From assembly GCF_001427985.1 (NCBI RefSeq), contig NZ_LMSA01000002.1, forward strand, positions 445,397 to 509,396: a DNA stretch of 64,000 nucleotides, given 5' to 3'. Position numbers and translations under genes: made by a program. The DNA is from Knoellia sp. Soil729 (lineage in GTDB: Bacteria > Actinomycetota > Actinomycetes > Actinomycetales > Dermatophilaceae). The notes under the pieces are model-generated. The model was not told the DNA's origin, made no database searches, and saw only the letters and a list, made by a program, of their open reading frames with translations. Below, in pieces: positions 35,640 through 44,760 of this stretch (within the stretch, counting starts at the first letter, position 1; each line of letters opens with the position of its first letter).

Positions 35640-36114
35640 GGCGCTCCACCTTCCACTGCTCGCCGACGTGACGCAGGCCGAGCTTGGTGCGATAGGTCTT
35701 GGTCTCGCCCTTGGGCACGACCGTGTTGCTCGTCGGGGCGATGAGGCCCACGATGACCGTCGCGGAGTCACGGTCACCGGAGACCAGGGCCGCCTCGGCG
35801 CGCTCGACGCTGCTGACGGACTTGTTCTCGACGATGACCTTCTTGAGGTCGTCGAGCTGGCTGGTGTAGCTCGCGAGGAACTCCCCGGTCGCTCCCGCCT
35901 TGACCCTGGCGGTGTCCTCGTCGACCTTGCGGTAGTCGATCGTGGCGAAGTTGATGGCGTGCTGGCGGCCGGCGGCGAGGGCCTCGGACTGTGCCTGCTC
36001 CGTGGTGCGGGCGTCCCACCAGTCGCGGCCACGCGTCGCCGCGAGCGCCACCGTGGCGACCAGCGCCAGCACCGTGAGCGCCCACAGGGCCCGGGCGGTG
36101 CTCTGCCGGCTCAT
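35623..36114 (-). CDS. Mce-associated membrane protein
   Basis: A 163-residue protein: one N-terminal transmembrane helix (ALWALTVLALVATVALAA) and an exported NTF2-like domain containing ATIDYRKVDEDTARVKAGAT and a C-terminal TKLGLRHVGEQWKVERLEFV. Mas proteins stabilise Mce complexes in mycobacteria. The ATG at 36114 overlaps the mceF stop (ATGA). Confidence 0.8.
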   Translation of the reverse strand: MSRQSTARALWALTVLALVATVALAATRGRDWWDARTTEQAQSEALAAGRQHAINFATIDYRKVDEDTARVKAGATGEFLASYTSQLDDLKKVIVENKSVSSVERAEAALVSGDRDSATVIVGLIAPTSNTVVPKGETKTYRTKLGLRHVGEQWKVERLEFVG

Positions 36115-37382
36115 CGGGCGGCCTCCTGCATGATCCACGACCAGGAGTCTGCCCCGCCCGCTCCCCCGGCCGGCGCCTGGGGTGCCGACACCCGGGGCGA
36201 GCCCTCCGCGGCCGCGGCGTTGCCGAGCGGCAGCATCTGGTTGGCCAGGGCCAGCGGGTGCGAGGACGCGACGCCACTGCGCGGTCGAGGCGCGTTCTGG
36301 GCGCCGCGCACGTTGGAGGCCGAGCCTCGAGGCAGCGTGCAGCCGGCGTCGGTGTTGACCTTGGGGAGGTTCTCGGTGCGGTTGGGGTCCGTCCTCTGGG
36401 TGCCCTCATAGCCCTTGGTGCACACCGGCGCCGACTGGCTGAGCTGCATGCCGAAGTGCGCCGTGCCGTCCCCCGGGACGACGGTGAAACCGCCGCCCAC
36501 GACCTCGGGGTAGGTGACGAACATCTGCTCGATGCCGTCGATGCGCGACGTCGTCACCTGCCCGATGGTGATGAGGTTGGCGATGAGGGTCGCAAGGTCG
36601 CCCTGGTTGTCCTTGACGAGGCCCTCGAGCTCCTTGGAGGCGACGACGCCCCGGTCGAGGATGAGGCGCAGGTCCGCGTCCGAGGCCTGCAGGGTCTCGG
36701 AGAGGTTGGCGAAGTCGGTCGCGAAGTTCTTGATCTGTGGTGCGGTGTCGCGCTGGGTGTCGAGCACCGTCTTGCTGTGCTGGAGCAGGGCCACCGTCTC
36801 GGGCAGCGCGGTGAGTGCCGCCTGCGTCAGGAGGTTGCCGTTGTCGATGAGCTGGCTGATGTCCGGCCCGGAGCCCTCGAAGCCCGTGCCGAGCTCGTCG
36901 ATGACGGTGCGCAGGTCCTCCTTGTCGACCGAGCGCACGGTCCGGTCCACGTCGAGGAGCAGCTGGTCGACGCGGATCGGGTATGCCGTGTCCTTGCGTG
37001 GGATGCGATCTCCCGTCTGCAGGGAAGGACCACCGAAGGACCGGGGCTGCAGGTCGAGGTACTGCTCGCCGACGGCGGAGCGGTTCTCGACCACGGCCTT
37101 GGTGTCCTTGGGGACCTCGACGCCACGCTTGAGCTGGGCCTGGACGAGCACCCCGTCCTTCTCGAGCTCGAGCCCGGAGACCCGGCCGACGGCGACCCCG
37201 CGATAGGTGACCTCGGAGCCGACGAAGATCCCGCCGGACTCGGCGAAGCTCGCGCTGAACCGTGCACCCCCACCCAGCAGGCGCTCGGTGAGGCCGATGT
37301 AGTTCGCCGACAGGATCGAGACGGTCACGATCGTGATGAGCATGAAGGCCGCCAGCTGGGCCTTGGTGAGCGTGCGGATCAT
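36111..37382 (-). CDS. MCE-family protein, sixth subunit (MceF position)
   Basis: A 423-residue substrate-binding subunit. It has an N-terminal anchor (AAFMLITIVTVSILSANYIG), the MCE domain (FVGSEVTYRGVAVGRVSGLE, then VENRSAVGEQYLDLQP), a long helical region that in mycobacterial complexes builds a hydrophobic tunnel, and a Pro/Ala-rich tail. Its position after the lipoprotein subunit corresponds to MceF. The start ATG overlaps the mceE stop by four bases. Confidence 0.9.
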   Translation of the reverse strand: MIRTLTKAQLAAFMLITIVTVSILSANYIGLTERLLGGGARFSASFAESGGIFVGSEVTYRGVAVGRVSGLELEKDGVLVQAQLKRGVEVPKDTKAVVENRSAVGEQYLDLQPRSFGGPSLQTGDRIPRKDTAYPIRVDQLLLDVDRTVRSVDKEDLRTVIDELGTGFEGSGPDISQLIDNGNLLTQAALTALPETVALLQHSKTVLDTQRDTAPQIKNFATDFANLSETLQASDADLRLILDRGVVASKELEGLVKDNQGDLATLIANLITIGQVTTSRIDGIEQMFVTYPEVVGGGFTVVPGDGTAHFGMQLSQSAPVCTKGYEGTQRTDPNRTENLPKVNTDAGCTLPRGSASNVRGAQNAPRPRSGVASSHPLALANQMLPLGNAAAAEGSPRVSAPQAPAGGAGGADSWSWIMQEAAR

Positions 37383-38605
37383 GCGTCACCCCCTCCGTAG
37401 AGCGTCGTCCACGAGGTGTCGCGCCCGTGCGAGTCGCTCGTGCACAGCGGTGGGCACAGCGGGCTCTTGGGCGTCGCCGTGGGGGTGGGGACCGTCGGAA
37501 CCGTGGGGACCTTGGGGACCTTGGGCAGCTTCGGCAGCGGCGCGGAGGGCAGGGACGGCAGCGGGACCGGCGGCAGGGTGACGCCCGGCAGGGGACTGCC
37601 CGGGACTCCGCCCTGAAGGATCTTGAGCTCACGCAGGTCGAGGTCGGCGGTGAGCGACAGGTTGGTGAAGTCGCCCTTCATGGCGCCGACGGCCGCGTCC
37701 GGGAAGGGGTAGGTGAGGATGAGCTCCAACGACTGCGGGAGCGCGTCACCGGCCTTGTTGAGCTGCGTGAGGACGGGCCCGAGGAGCCTGAGGTTGGCGA
37801 GCGTGTCCTCCTTGGAGCCGCGGATCACCTTGGTGCCGACGGCGCCGAGGCGGCTCAGCGCCTGCAGCATCTCGGTGAGCTGGATCCGCTGGTCGGCGAG
37901 CACCTTGAGGCCCTTGGGCAGCTCCTCGAGGGTCTTGCCGATGAGGTCCTTCTGCTCGGCGAGCCGGGCGGCCAGCTTGTCCACCATGTCCAGGGCCCGC
38001 ACGATCTCGGCCTTCTGGTCCTCGAGTCCGCCGATGAAGGTGTTGAGCTCACCGATGAGGTGCTTGATCTCGTCGGTGTTGCCCCGCAGTGCGTTGTTGA
38101 GCTCCCGCTCGATGACGGACAGCTGAGCGATCCCTCCGCCGTTGAGCAGCAGCGACATCGCCGAGAGGACCTCTTCGACCTCGGGGTTGCGGTTGGTGCG
38201 CTCGATCGGGATGAGGTCTCCGTCCGAGAGGGTGCCCACACCCTTGCCGTCGGCGGGCTCCGACAGGGCGATGTACTTCTCACCCAGCAACGACGTCTGC
38301 TTGAGCTCGGCCGTGGCGTTGTCAGGCAGCTTGCTCGAGACGGGGATCGACAGGGTCACCCGCGCGGTCCACCCGTTGAGCTCGATCTTCTCGACCTGGC
38401 CGACGGCCACCTCGTTGATCTTCACGGCGGACTTGGGCACGAGGTCCAGGACGTCGGCGAAGTCGACCTTGACCCGCATCGACGGGCCTTCGCCCTTGGC
38501 GCCGCCGGGCAACGGAAGGTCGAAGGCTCCCTGGCACGAGGTCAGGGTCAGGGCCACGACGACGGCAAGGGCCACCGCACGAAGTGAGCGCACGGCATAC
38601 GTCAT
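37379..38605 (-). CDS. MCE-family lipoprotein (MceE position)
   Basis: A 408-residue MCE protein with a lipoprotein signal (RAVALAVVVALTLTSC, lipidated Cys ~25), as is usual for the fifth subunit. The MCE domain shows LVPKSAVKINEVAVGQVEKI and LKQTSLLGEKYIALSEP. It ends in a Pro/Leu/Val-rich segment (PLPGVTLPPVPLPSLPSAPL) and two Cys near the C-terminus. The ATG at 38605 overlaps the preceding stop. The start codon region contains a GTATGCCG octamer (MTYAVRSL). Confidence 0.9.
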   Translation of the reverse strand: MTYAVRSLRAVALAVVVALTLTSCQGAFDLPLPGGAKGEGPSMRVKVDFADVLDLVPKSAVKINEVAVGQVEKIELNGWTARVTLSIPVSSKLPDNATAELKQTSLLGEKYIALSEPADGKGVGTLSDGDLIPIERTNRNPEVEEVLSAMSLLLNGGGIAQLSVIERELNNALRGNTDEIKHLIGELNTFIGGLEDQKAEIVRALDMVDKLAARLAEQKDLIGKTLEELPKGLKVLADQRIQLTEMLQALSRLGAVGTKVIRGSKEDTLANLRLLGPVLTQLNKAGDALPQSLELILTYPFPDAAVGAMKGDFTNLSLTADLDLRELKILQGGVPGSPLPGVTLPPVPLPSLPSAPLPKLPKVPKVPTVPTVPTPTATPKSPLCPPLCTSDSHGRDTSWTTLYGGGDA

Positions 38606-39849
38606 GGCTTCTCCTTCGCAAGGAGACCACCGAGGGTCGGGTCTGCCCCACGGATCGTGACGTCCACGGCCTCGGTCTCCGACTGCGTGGGCGCGGCCGC
38701 CGCCTGCGGTGCGATCGCTGCAGCGACCTGGGGCACCGTGAAGGCCGCCGGGATCGCGGACAGGCCGGGGAGGTTGAGGAGGCCGGGGAACAGGCCGCTC
38801 TTGGGGATGATCGTCTGGAGCAGCGCGCACAGGTTGGGGTTGGCGTTGCCGGTGCCCGTCGCCCCCGTGAGGAGTGAGCACAGGATGAGCGCCGGGTCGT
38901 CGAGGCCCTGAATGTTGCTGCGCGTGTCGAGGGTGCCCGATGCCGGGTTGTAGGCGAGCTGGAGGTTGGACAGGGCGACCGGCGCGTTGTCGAGCGCCTC
39001 GGCGAGTGCGTCGCGCTTCGCCGCCACCGCCGACGTGAGGTCGGTGAGCTGGTGAACGTCCTTGGTGAGCACGGCGCGGTTGTCCTTGACGAAGCTCGAG
39101 ATCTCGCTGAGGGCGACGGCAAGGTTCTTCAGGGCTGCCGAGAGGTCGTCGCGCTCGCCATCCAGCTGGTCGGAGACCTTGGACAGGTCGGTGTTGAGCC
39201 GGCGGACCTGCTCGTCGTTGGTGGCCAGCATGCCGGTGAAGGTCTCGAGGTTCTTCACCGTGGCGAAGAGGTCACCGCGCCCCTCGGCAAAGGTCTGGAC
39301 CGCCTGCGAGAGGCCGCGGTTCATGTCGTGGAGGTTCTGCCCGTTGCCCTTGAGGTTGCGCGCACCGGTGTCGAGCACGCGGTTGAGCGCACCCTCCTTG
39401 TTGGCGCCGTCGGGACCGAGGGCCACCATGAGGTCGTCCAGTGCCTGCGAGACCCGGTCGAGCTCGACGGGCACGGCGGTGCGCTCGCGGGGGATGGACG
39501 CACCGTCCTTCATCACGGGTCCGGTGGTGTAGGCAGGCAGCAGCTGGACGTAGCGGTCACTGACGAGCGAGGGGGCGACGATGGCCGCCTTGGCCTGCGC
39601 CGGGACCTTGACGTCGGCGTCCACCCGGAAGGTCACGTGCACCGTCTCGCCATGCGGCTCGACGGTCTCGACCTGGCCCACGCGCACACCGAGCACACGC
39701 ACGTCGGAGCCGGGGAACAGTCCGACGGCCCGGGAGAAGTCGCCCGACACCGTGAGCTTGTCGGCGCGGGGCCACCACACGAAGGCTGCCGCGACCAGGC
39801 CCACGACGACGATCGCCGCGACGACCCTGGAGAGGATTGCGGGCTTCAT
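38602..39849 (-). CDS. MCE-family protein (MceD position)
   Basis: A 415-residue subunit: N-terminal helix (LSRVVAAIVVVGLVAAAFVW), MCE domain (FPGSDVRVLGVRVGQVETVE; IVAPSLVSDRYVQLLPAYTT), and a long helical tail with LDGERDDLSAALKNLAVALS. A Gln/Ala/Pro-rich C-terminus follows. It overlaps both mceE and mceC by four bases. Confidence 0.9.
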   Translation of the reverse strand: MKPAILSRVVAAIVVVGLVAAAFVWWPRADKLTVSGDFSRAVGLFPGSDVRVLGVRVGQVETVEPHGETVHVTFRVDADVKVPAQAKAAIVAPSLVSDRYVQLLPAYTTGPVMKDGASIPRERTAVPVELDRVSQALDDLMVALGPDGANKEGALNRVLDTGARNLKGNGQNLHDMNRGLSQAVQTFAEGRGDLFATVKNLETFTGMLATNDEQVRRLNTDLSKVSDQLDGERDDLSAALKNLAVALSEISSFVKDNRAVLTKDVHQLTDLTSAVAAKRDALAEALDNAPVALSNLQLAYNPASGTLDTRSNIQGLDDPALILCSLLTGATGTGNANPNLCALLQTIIPKSGLFPGLLNLPGLSAIPAAFTVPQVAAAIAPQAAAAPTQSETEAVDVTIRGADPTLGGLLAKEKP

Positions 39850-40817
39850 CGACCCACCGCCCCGACGGGGACCGTGAGGTTCTGGATGTAGGTGTCGAAC
39901 CAGCGGCCGTTGCCGAGCGCACTCGCGAAGACCCTGGTGAAGGGCCCCATGGCCTCGATGGTCCTGGTGAGGTCGGCCTCGTGCTTGCGCAGGGTCTCGA
40001 GGACTCCGTTGAGCTGGGTGAGGGCCGGCCCGAGCTGCGCCCGGTTGTCGCGCACGAGGCCGGTGATCTGCACGGCCATGGCGCTGGTGTTGGTGAAGAG
40101 GGTGTGGATGGCGTCGCGCCGTTCGTAGAGCTCGGCGAGCAGGAGGTCACCGTCGGTGATGATCTTCTCGATGACCTTGTTCTGGTCGGCCAGGGTCCCG
40201 GACACCGAGTTGCTCGCCTTGAGCAGCGCCTTGAGCTCGCTGTCGCGGCTCGAGATCGTCCTGGACAGGCGGGTGAGCCCGTCGAGCGCAAGCCGCACGT
40301 TGGCCGGGGTGTCGCTGAACTCGCTGGCGATCGTGTCGAGCGACTTGGCGAGCTGGGTGGTGTCGATGCGCTCGGTCGTCTCGGTGAGGTCCGAGAAGGC
40401 GTTGATGATGTCGTAGCTGGAGACGGTGCGCGACAGCGGGATCGTTGCGCCTTCAGCCATCTGGCCGCGGCCCCTGGGCTCGAGGGAGACGTACTTCTGG
40501 CCGAGGAGGGTCTTCATCCGGATCGACGCCCCGGACTCGGGGCCGAAGGCGACGTCCTCGGTGATGCGGAACGCGACGTCCACCTTGTTGCCGTCCAGTG
40601 AGATGTCGGTGACCTTGCCGACACGCACGCCGGCGATCCGGACCTCGTCACCGGTGCGCAGGCCGCCCGCCTCGCTGAACGACGCGGCATACGACTGCCC
40701 CCCACCGATGATCGGCAGCTTCGAGGCGTTGAAGGAGGCGAACAGGATGAGTCCGATCGCGAGCAGGCCCGCAATGCCGATCGGCAGGGGGTCGCGGGCG
40801 CGGAACGGCGTGCTCAT
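39846..40817 (-). CDS. MCE-family protein (MceC position)
   Basis: A 323-residue subunit with an anchor helix (IGIAGLLAIGLILFASFNAS) and a clean MCE domain (LRTGDEVRIAGVRVGKVTDI; IRMKTLLGQKYVSLEPRG). The C-terminal helical part ends ASALGNGRWFDTYIQNLTVP. ATG at 40817 overlaps the mceB stop. A GTATGCCG octamer encodes the SYAAS segment. Confidence 0.9.
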   Translation of the reverse strand: MSTPFRARDPLPIGIAGLLAIGLILFASFNASKLPIIGGGQSYAASFSEAGGLRTGDEVRIAGVRVGKVTDISLDGNKVDVAFRITEDVAFGPESGASIRMKTLLGQKYVSLEPRGRGQMAEGATIPLSRTVSSYDIINAFSDLTETTERIDTTQLAKSLDTIASEFSDTPANVRLALDGLTRLSRTISSRDSELKALLKASNSVSGTLADQNKVIEKIITDGDLLLAELYERRDAIHTLFTNTSAMAVQITGLVRDNRAQLGPALTQLNGVLETLRKHEADLTRTIEAMGPFTRVFASALGNGRWFDTYIQNLTVPVGAVGR

Positions 40818-41842
40818 CGGCACCTCGCAGCGGAGACGTTGTAGCCCAGGCCGCCCGGAGTCGGGCCGGTCGGCAGCAGGAGGTTCTTGACGTCGAACCG
40901 GCAGAGGTAGAAGTTGAACCACGACCCGTAGGTCGCCGTGCGGGTGATCGTCGAGATCTTCTCGGGCGCCCCGGTGATGAACTTCTCGTAGATCGCCGTG
41001 TTGGCCGGCTTGTTGAGGGTCTTGCTCAGGGCGCCGAGCTGTCCGATGTCGTTCTTGATGTCCGGGCGGCCGGCCTCGAGGAGCCGCGCCGTCTCGTCGG
41101 TGACGGAGTTGATGTTGGTGAGGGACTCGCCGATGGCCTTGCGGTCGGCAGACAGCCCGGACACGAAGCGCTGCAGCTGGATGAGGAGCTCACCGAGCGC
41201 GGTGTCGTGCTGCTCCACCGTCGTGAGGACGGTCGTGAGGTTGCTGATGACCCGGCCGATGACCTTGTCGCGGTCGGCCAGCGTGTCGGTGAGCGACGCC
41301 GTCTGGCCCAGCAGGGAGTTGATGTTGCCTCCCTCGCCCTGGAGCACCGAGATGATCTGGGCCGACAGCTCGTTGACCTCCTTGGGCGAGAGTGCGGCGA
41401 AGAGGGGCTTGAAGCCGTTGAACAGGACCGTGAGGTCGAGGGCCGGGTGGGTGCGCTCCAGCGAGATCGTCGCACCGTCCTTGAGCGGGGTCGCGGCACC
41501 CGGGCCCTGGGTGAGCGCGACGTAGCGCTCCCCGATGAGGTTGCGGTACTTGATCGTCGCCACGGTCCCCTGGGTGAGGGTGCTCGTGCTGAGGACGTCG
41601 AAGGTCACCTCGGCGTGGGTCCGGTCCCTGGCGACCTCGATGTCCTTGACGGTGCCGACGCGCACCCCGGCGATGCGGACCTCGTGGCCCTTCGCGAGAC
41701 CCGTGACGTCGGTGAAGACGGCCTTGAAGGAGTTGCGGTCACCCGGCTGGATGTTGGCAATCGTCGCCGCCAGCGTGCCCGTCGCGAGGATCGTGACGAT
41801 CGCGAAGACGATGAACTTGATGAGGCTGGGAGTGGTCTTCAC
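40814..41842 (-). CDS. MCE-family protein (MceB position)
   Basis: A 342-residue subunit: LIKFIVFAIVTILATGTLAA anchor, MCE domain (AKGHEVRIAGVRVGTVKDIE; IKYRNLIGERYVALTQG), helical tail, and the family-typical end TYGSWFNFYLCRFDVKNLLL. The GTG start at 41842 overlaps the mceA stop (GTGA). Confidence 0.9.
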   Translation of the reverse strand: MKTTPSLIKFIVFAIVTILATGTLAATIANIQPGDRNSFKAVFTDVTGLAKGHEVRIAGVRVGTVKDIEVARDRTHAEVTFDVLSTSTLTQGTVATIKYRNLIGERYVALTQGPGAATPLKDGATISLERTHPALDLTVLFNGFKPLFAALSPKEVNELSAQIISVLQGEGGNINSLLGQTASLTDTLADRDKVIGRVISNLTTVLTTVEQHDTALGELLIQLQRFVSGLSADRKAIGESLTNINSVTDETARLLEAGRPDIKNDIGQLGALSKTLNKPANTAIYEKFITGAPEKISTITRTATYGSWFNFYLCRFDVKNLLLPTGPTPGGLGYNVSAARCR

Positions 41843-43149
41843 TGGCTCACCACCGTCCCGCGCATCATCGGCCCGGCGAGCAGGGTCGCGAGGGAGGCGT
41901 CCTGCCCCTCGTCGAGCCCGACGAGGGCGCCCACGAGGTGCTGTTCCTGAACGGTGCCGGCCAGGCCCGAGTCGACGGCGGGGATGCGCGCACCCTCGGG
42001 AGCGAGGAAGGCCTGCGGAAGCGCCGAGTGCGTCGCGTCGGTCGCCGCACCCTCGGTGCCGTCGTCGAACTTCGACCCCCGGCGCGGCTTCGCCTGGCTC
42101 CCCTGCACGTTGGGCAGGCCCTTGCAGCTGGGAGCGCGCTTGTCGTGCCACGCCGGCTCCTCGCCGGGGTGGTAGGCCTGCGTCTGCGGGACGAACTCGA
42201 GGGTGATGTGCATCTGCCCGTCGCGGAAGAGCTGGTTGGCGCGCGGCAGCCAGTTGACCAGGCCCTGGGTGAAGCAGGGATAGATCGGTGAGTGCTTGGC
42301 GAGCACCTGGAGCGTCGGGCGCTGCACCCGGCCGACCTGGATGATGCGGTTCTGGTTGGTCTCGAGGAAGCCGGCCGTGGTGTTGGCGAACCCTGCGGTG
42401 CCGGCGAGGAAGCCGGCGAGCTCCTTCTGCTTCTCGACGATGGTCGCGTTGGTCGTGAGCAGCGCCTTGGCCGCGCGCAGCAGCTCGGGGGCGGCCACGG
42501 CATACGTGCTCGCCAGGTCGGCCAGGCCCGAGATGTCGGCCTGGATCGTGGGCAGGTGGGGGTTGAGCTTGGTGAAGTACTCGTCGACGAGGACGAGGTT
42601 CTTGCCGAGGGCTGTGCCGCGGCCGTCGAGAGCGGTCGCGAGGGCGTTGAGGGTGGCGGACAGCTTGGCCGGGTCGATGCTGCGCAGCAGCGGCAGGAGG
42701 TCGTCGAAGACCTGCTCGAGCTCGATCGCCACGCTCGTGCGGTCCTGCGGGATGACGTCCCCTGCGCGGATGGCACGTCCGGGGGCGCCCTCGGGCGGGA
42801 CGAGGTCGACGTAGCGCTCGCCGAAGAGGGTCTTGGGGAGCAGGCGGGCGCTCACCTTGGCCGGGATGAGGTCGACCATCTCGGGCTTGAGTGCCAGGTG
42901 GAGGGTGGCGCCCTTGTCGCTGGACTCGATCGTGCGCACCTCACCGACGATGAGCCCGCGGATCTTGACGTCGGAGGCCTCCTGCAGCTGGCTGCCGATG
43001 CGGTCGGTCTTCAGCGTCACCTCGACGATGTCGGTGAAGACCTTCTTGAACGACGCGATCGACAGCGAGAGCAGCAGGGCGACGACGAGGATGAACGCCA
43101 CACCGTAGGTGCGGTGCCCGAGGCGTCCGAGAGTGCTGGCCTTGGACAT
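41839..43149 (-). CDS. MCE-family protein (MceA position)
   Basis: A 436-residue first MCE subunit. Anchor helix GVAFILVVALLLSLSIASFK; MCE domain with LQEASDVKIRGLIVGEVRTI and LLPKTLFGERYVDLVPPEG; helical tail; and a conserved SPIYPCFTQGLVNWLPRANQ segment followed by a low-complexity C-terminus. Two nt separate it from the YrbEB gene. Six MCE subunits probably form a heterohexamer bridging the membrane permease and extracytoplasmic lipids. Confidence 0.9.
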   Translation of the reverse strand: MSKASTLGRLGHRTYGVAFILVVALLLSLSIASFKKVFTDIVEVTLKTDRIGSQLQEASDVKIRGLIVGEVRTIESSDKGATLHLALKPEMVDLIPAKVSARLLPKTLFGERYVDLVPPEGAPGRAIRAGDVIPQDRTSVAIELEQVFDDLLPLLRSIDPAKLSATLNALATALDGRGTALGKNLVLVDEYFTKLNPHLPTIQADISGLADLASTYAVAAPELLRAAKALLTTNATIVEKQKELAGFLAGTAGFANTTAGFLETNQNRIIQVGRVQRPTLQVLAKHSPIYPCFTQGLVNWLPRANQLFRDGQMHITLEFVPQTQAYHPGEEPAWHDKRAPSCKGLPNVQGSQAKPRRGSKFDDGTEGAATDATHSALPQAFLAPEGARIPAVDSGLAGTVQEQHLVGALVGLDEGQDASLATLLAGPMMRGTVVSQ

Positions 43150-43151
43150 GG

Positions 43152-43982
43152 CTAACCCGCGATCCTCACCGTGGTGGTCGCACCCCACACCGCCAGCGAG
43201 AAGAAGAAGTCGACGAGGTTGACGGCCACGATCGACGTGCGTACGGCCTTGCCCACGGCCAGGCCCACGCCTGCTGGACCGCCGCTGGCGGTGTAGCCGT
43301 AGTAGCAGTGGATCAAGATGATGATCACCGCGAAGACGAGCACCTTGAGGAACGAGTAGAGGATGTCGATCGGCGGTAGGAACAGATGGAAGTAGTGGTC
43401 GTAGGTCCCCTTGGACTGCCCGAAGTAGTCGGTGACGATGAACCGGGTGGCCGCATAGGAGGACAGCAGCCCGATGACGTAGAGCGGGATGACCGCCACG
43501 AAGCCCGCGATCATGCGGGTCGTCACGAGGAACGGCAGGGAGGGGATGCCCATGACCTCGAGGGCGTCGACCTCCTCGGAGATGCGCATGGCGCCGAGCT
43601 GCGCGGTGAAGCCGCACCCGACGGTGGCCGCGAGCGCGAGGCCGGCCACGAGCGGCGCGATCTCACGAGTGTTGAGGTAGGCCGCGAGGAAGCCGGCGAA
43701 GGCGCCCGTCCCCAGCTGGTTGAGCGAGGAGTAGCCCTGCAGCCCGACCTGGCTGCCGGTGAAGAACGCCATGAAGGTCAGCACGCCGACGGTCCCGCCG
43801 ATGACGCTCAGGGCGCCACTGCCGAGGGAGACCTCGGCCAGGAGGCGCAGGACCTCCTTCTTGTAGCGGCGGATCGTGCGGGGGCTCCACATGATCGACC
43901 GGACATAGAAGTGCATCTGGTCGCTCAGGGCGTCCAGCGCCCTGCCCGGTCGGGCGGCGAGGTCTCGGGTGCGGCTCATCAT
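43152..43982 (-). CDS. MCE transporter permease (YrbEB position)
   Basis: A 276-residue MlaE-family permease with about five helices. Conserved blocks are FTGSQVGLQGYSSLNQLGTG, LALAATVGCGFTAQLGAMRI (the GFTAQLGAMRISEEVDALEV coupling region contacting the ATPase) and GIPSLPFLVTTRMIAGFVAV. It pairs with the YrbEA permease to form the membrane core. A 10-nt gap separates the genes. Confidence 0.92.
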   Translation of the reverse strand: MMSRTRDLAARPGRALDALSDQMHFYVRSIMWSPRTIRRYKKEVLRLLAEVSLGSGALSVIGGTVGVLTFMAFFTGSQVGLQGYSSLNQLGTGAFAGFLAAYLNTREIAPLVAGLALAATVGCGFTAQLGAMRISEEVDALEVMGIPSLPFLVTTRMIAGFVAVIPLYVIGLLSSYAATRFIVTDYFGQSKGTYDHYFHLFLPPIDILYSFLKVLVFAVIIILIHCYYGYTASGGPAGVGLAVGKAVRTSIVAVNLVDFFFSLAVWGATTTVRIAG

Positions 43983-43992
43983 CGGTGCCCCC

Positions 43993-44760
43993 TCAGACCT
44001 TCTGCGGGACGACTTGGAAGTAGATGGCGGAGACGACGAAGTTGATGACGAACAGGAGCATGAAGGTGATGACGACCGCCTGGTTCACTGCCTCGCCCAC
44101 ACCCTTGGGCCCTCCCCCGGCCGTGAGGCCCTTGTAGGACGCGACGATGGCGGCCACCATCCCGAAGAGCAGCGCCTTGATCTCGGAGGTCCAGAGGTCC
44201 GCGAGCTGCGCCAGGGCGGTGAACGAGGCGAGGTAGGCGCCGGGTGTCCCGCCCTGGATGACGACGTTGAAGAAGTAGCCGCCGGCCACGCCGACGACGG
44301 AGACCAGGCCGTTGAGCAGGAGCGAGACGACCATCGTCGCGAGGACACGGGGGACGACGAGGCGCTCGATGGGGCTGATGCCCAGCACCTCCATGGCGTC
44401 GAGCTCCTCACGGATCTTGCGGGAGCCCAGGTCGGCGCAGATGGCCGACCCACCGGCGCCGGCGATGAGGAGGGCCGTGACGATCGGCGACGCCTCACGG
44501 ACGACGGCGAGCACGCTCGCGGCGCCGGTGAAGGACTGGGCACCGAGCTGACGCGTGAGCGTGCCGAGCTGGAGGGCGATGACCGCGCCGAAGGGGATGG
44601 AGACCAGGGCCGTCGGGACGATCGTCACCGAGGCGATGAACCAGCACTGCTGGATGAACTCCTTGGTCTGGAAGGGCCGCTTGGGCAGGGCGCGCAGGAC
44701 GTCCAGGGCGAGGGCGAAGAGGGCACCGGCCTGCTTGACCGGAGCCGTGAGGACGTTCAC
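43993..44760 (-). CDS. MCE transporter permease (YrbEA position)
   Basis: A 255-residue MlaE-family permease: FIQQCWFIASVTIVPTALVS near the first helix, GAQSFTGAASVLAVVREASP, and GSAICADLGSRKIREELDAM as the coupling region, then LTAGGGPKGVGEAVNQAVVI. The GTG start at 44760 overlaps the ATPase stop (GTGA), so permease and ATPase translation are coupled. Confidence 0.92.
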   Translation of the reverse strand: MNVLTAPVKQAGALFALALDVLRALPKRPFQTKEFIQQCWFIASVTIVPTALVSIPFGAVIALQLGTLTRQLGAQSFTGAASVLAVVREASPIVTALLIAGAGGSAICADLGSRKIREELDAMEVLGISPIERLVVPRVLATMVVSLLLNGLVSVVGVAGGYFFNVVIQGGTPGAYLASFTALAQLADLWTSEIKALLFGMVAAIVASYKGLTAGGGPKGVGEAVNQAVVITFMLLFVINFVVSAIYFQVVPQKV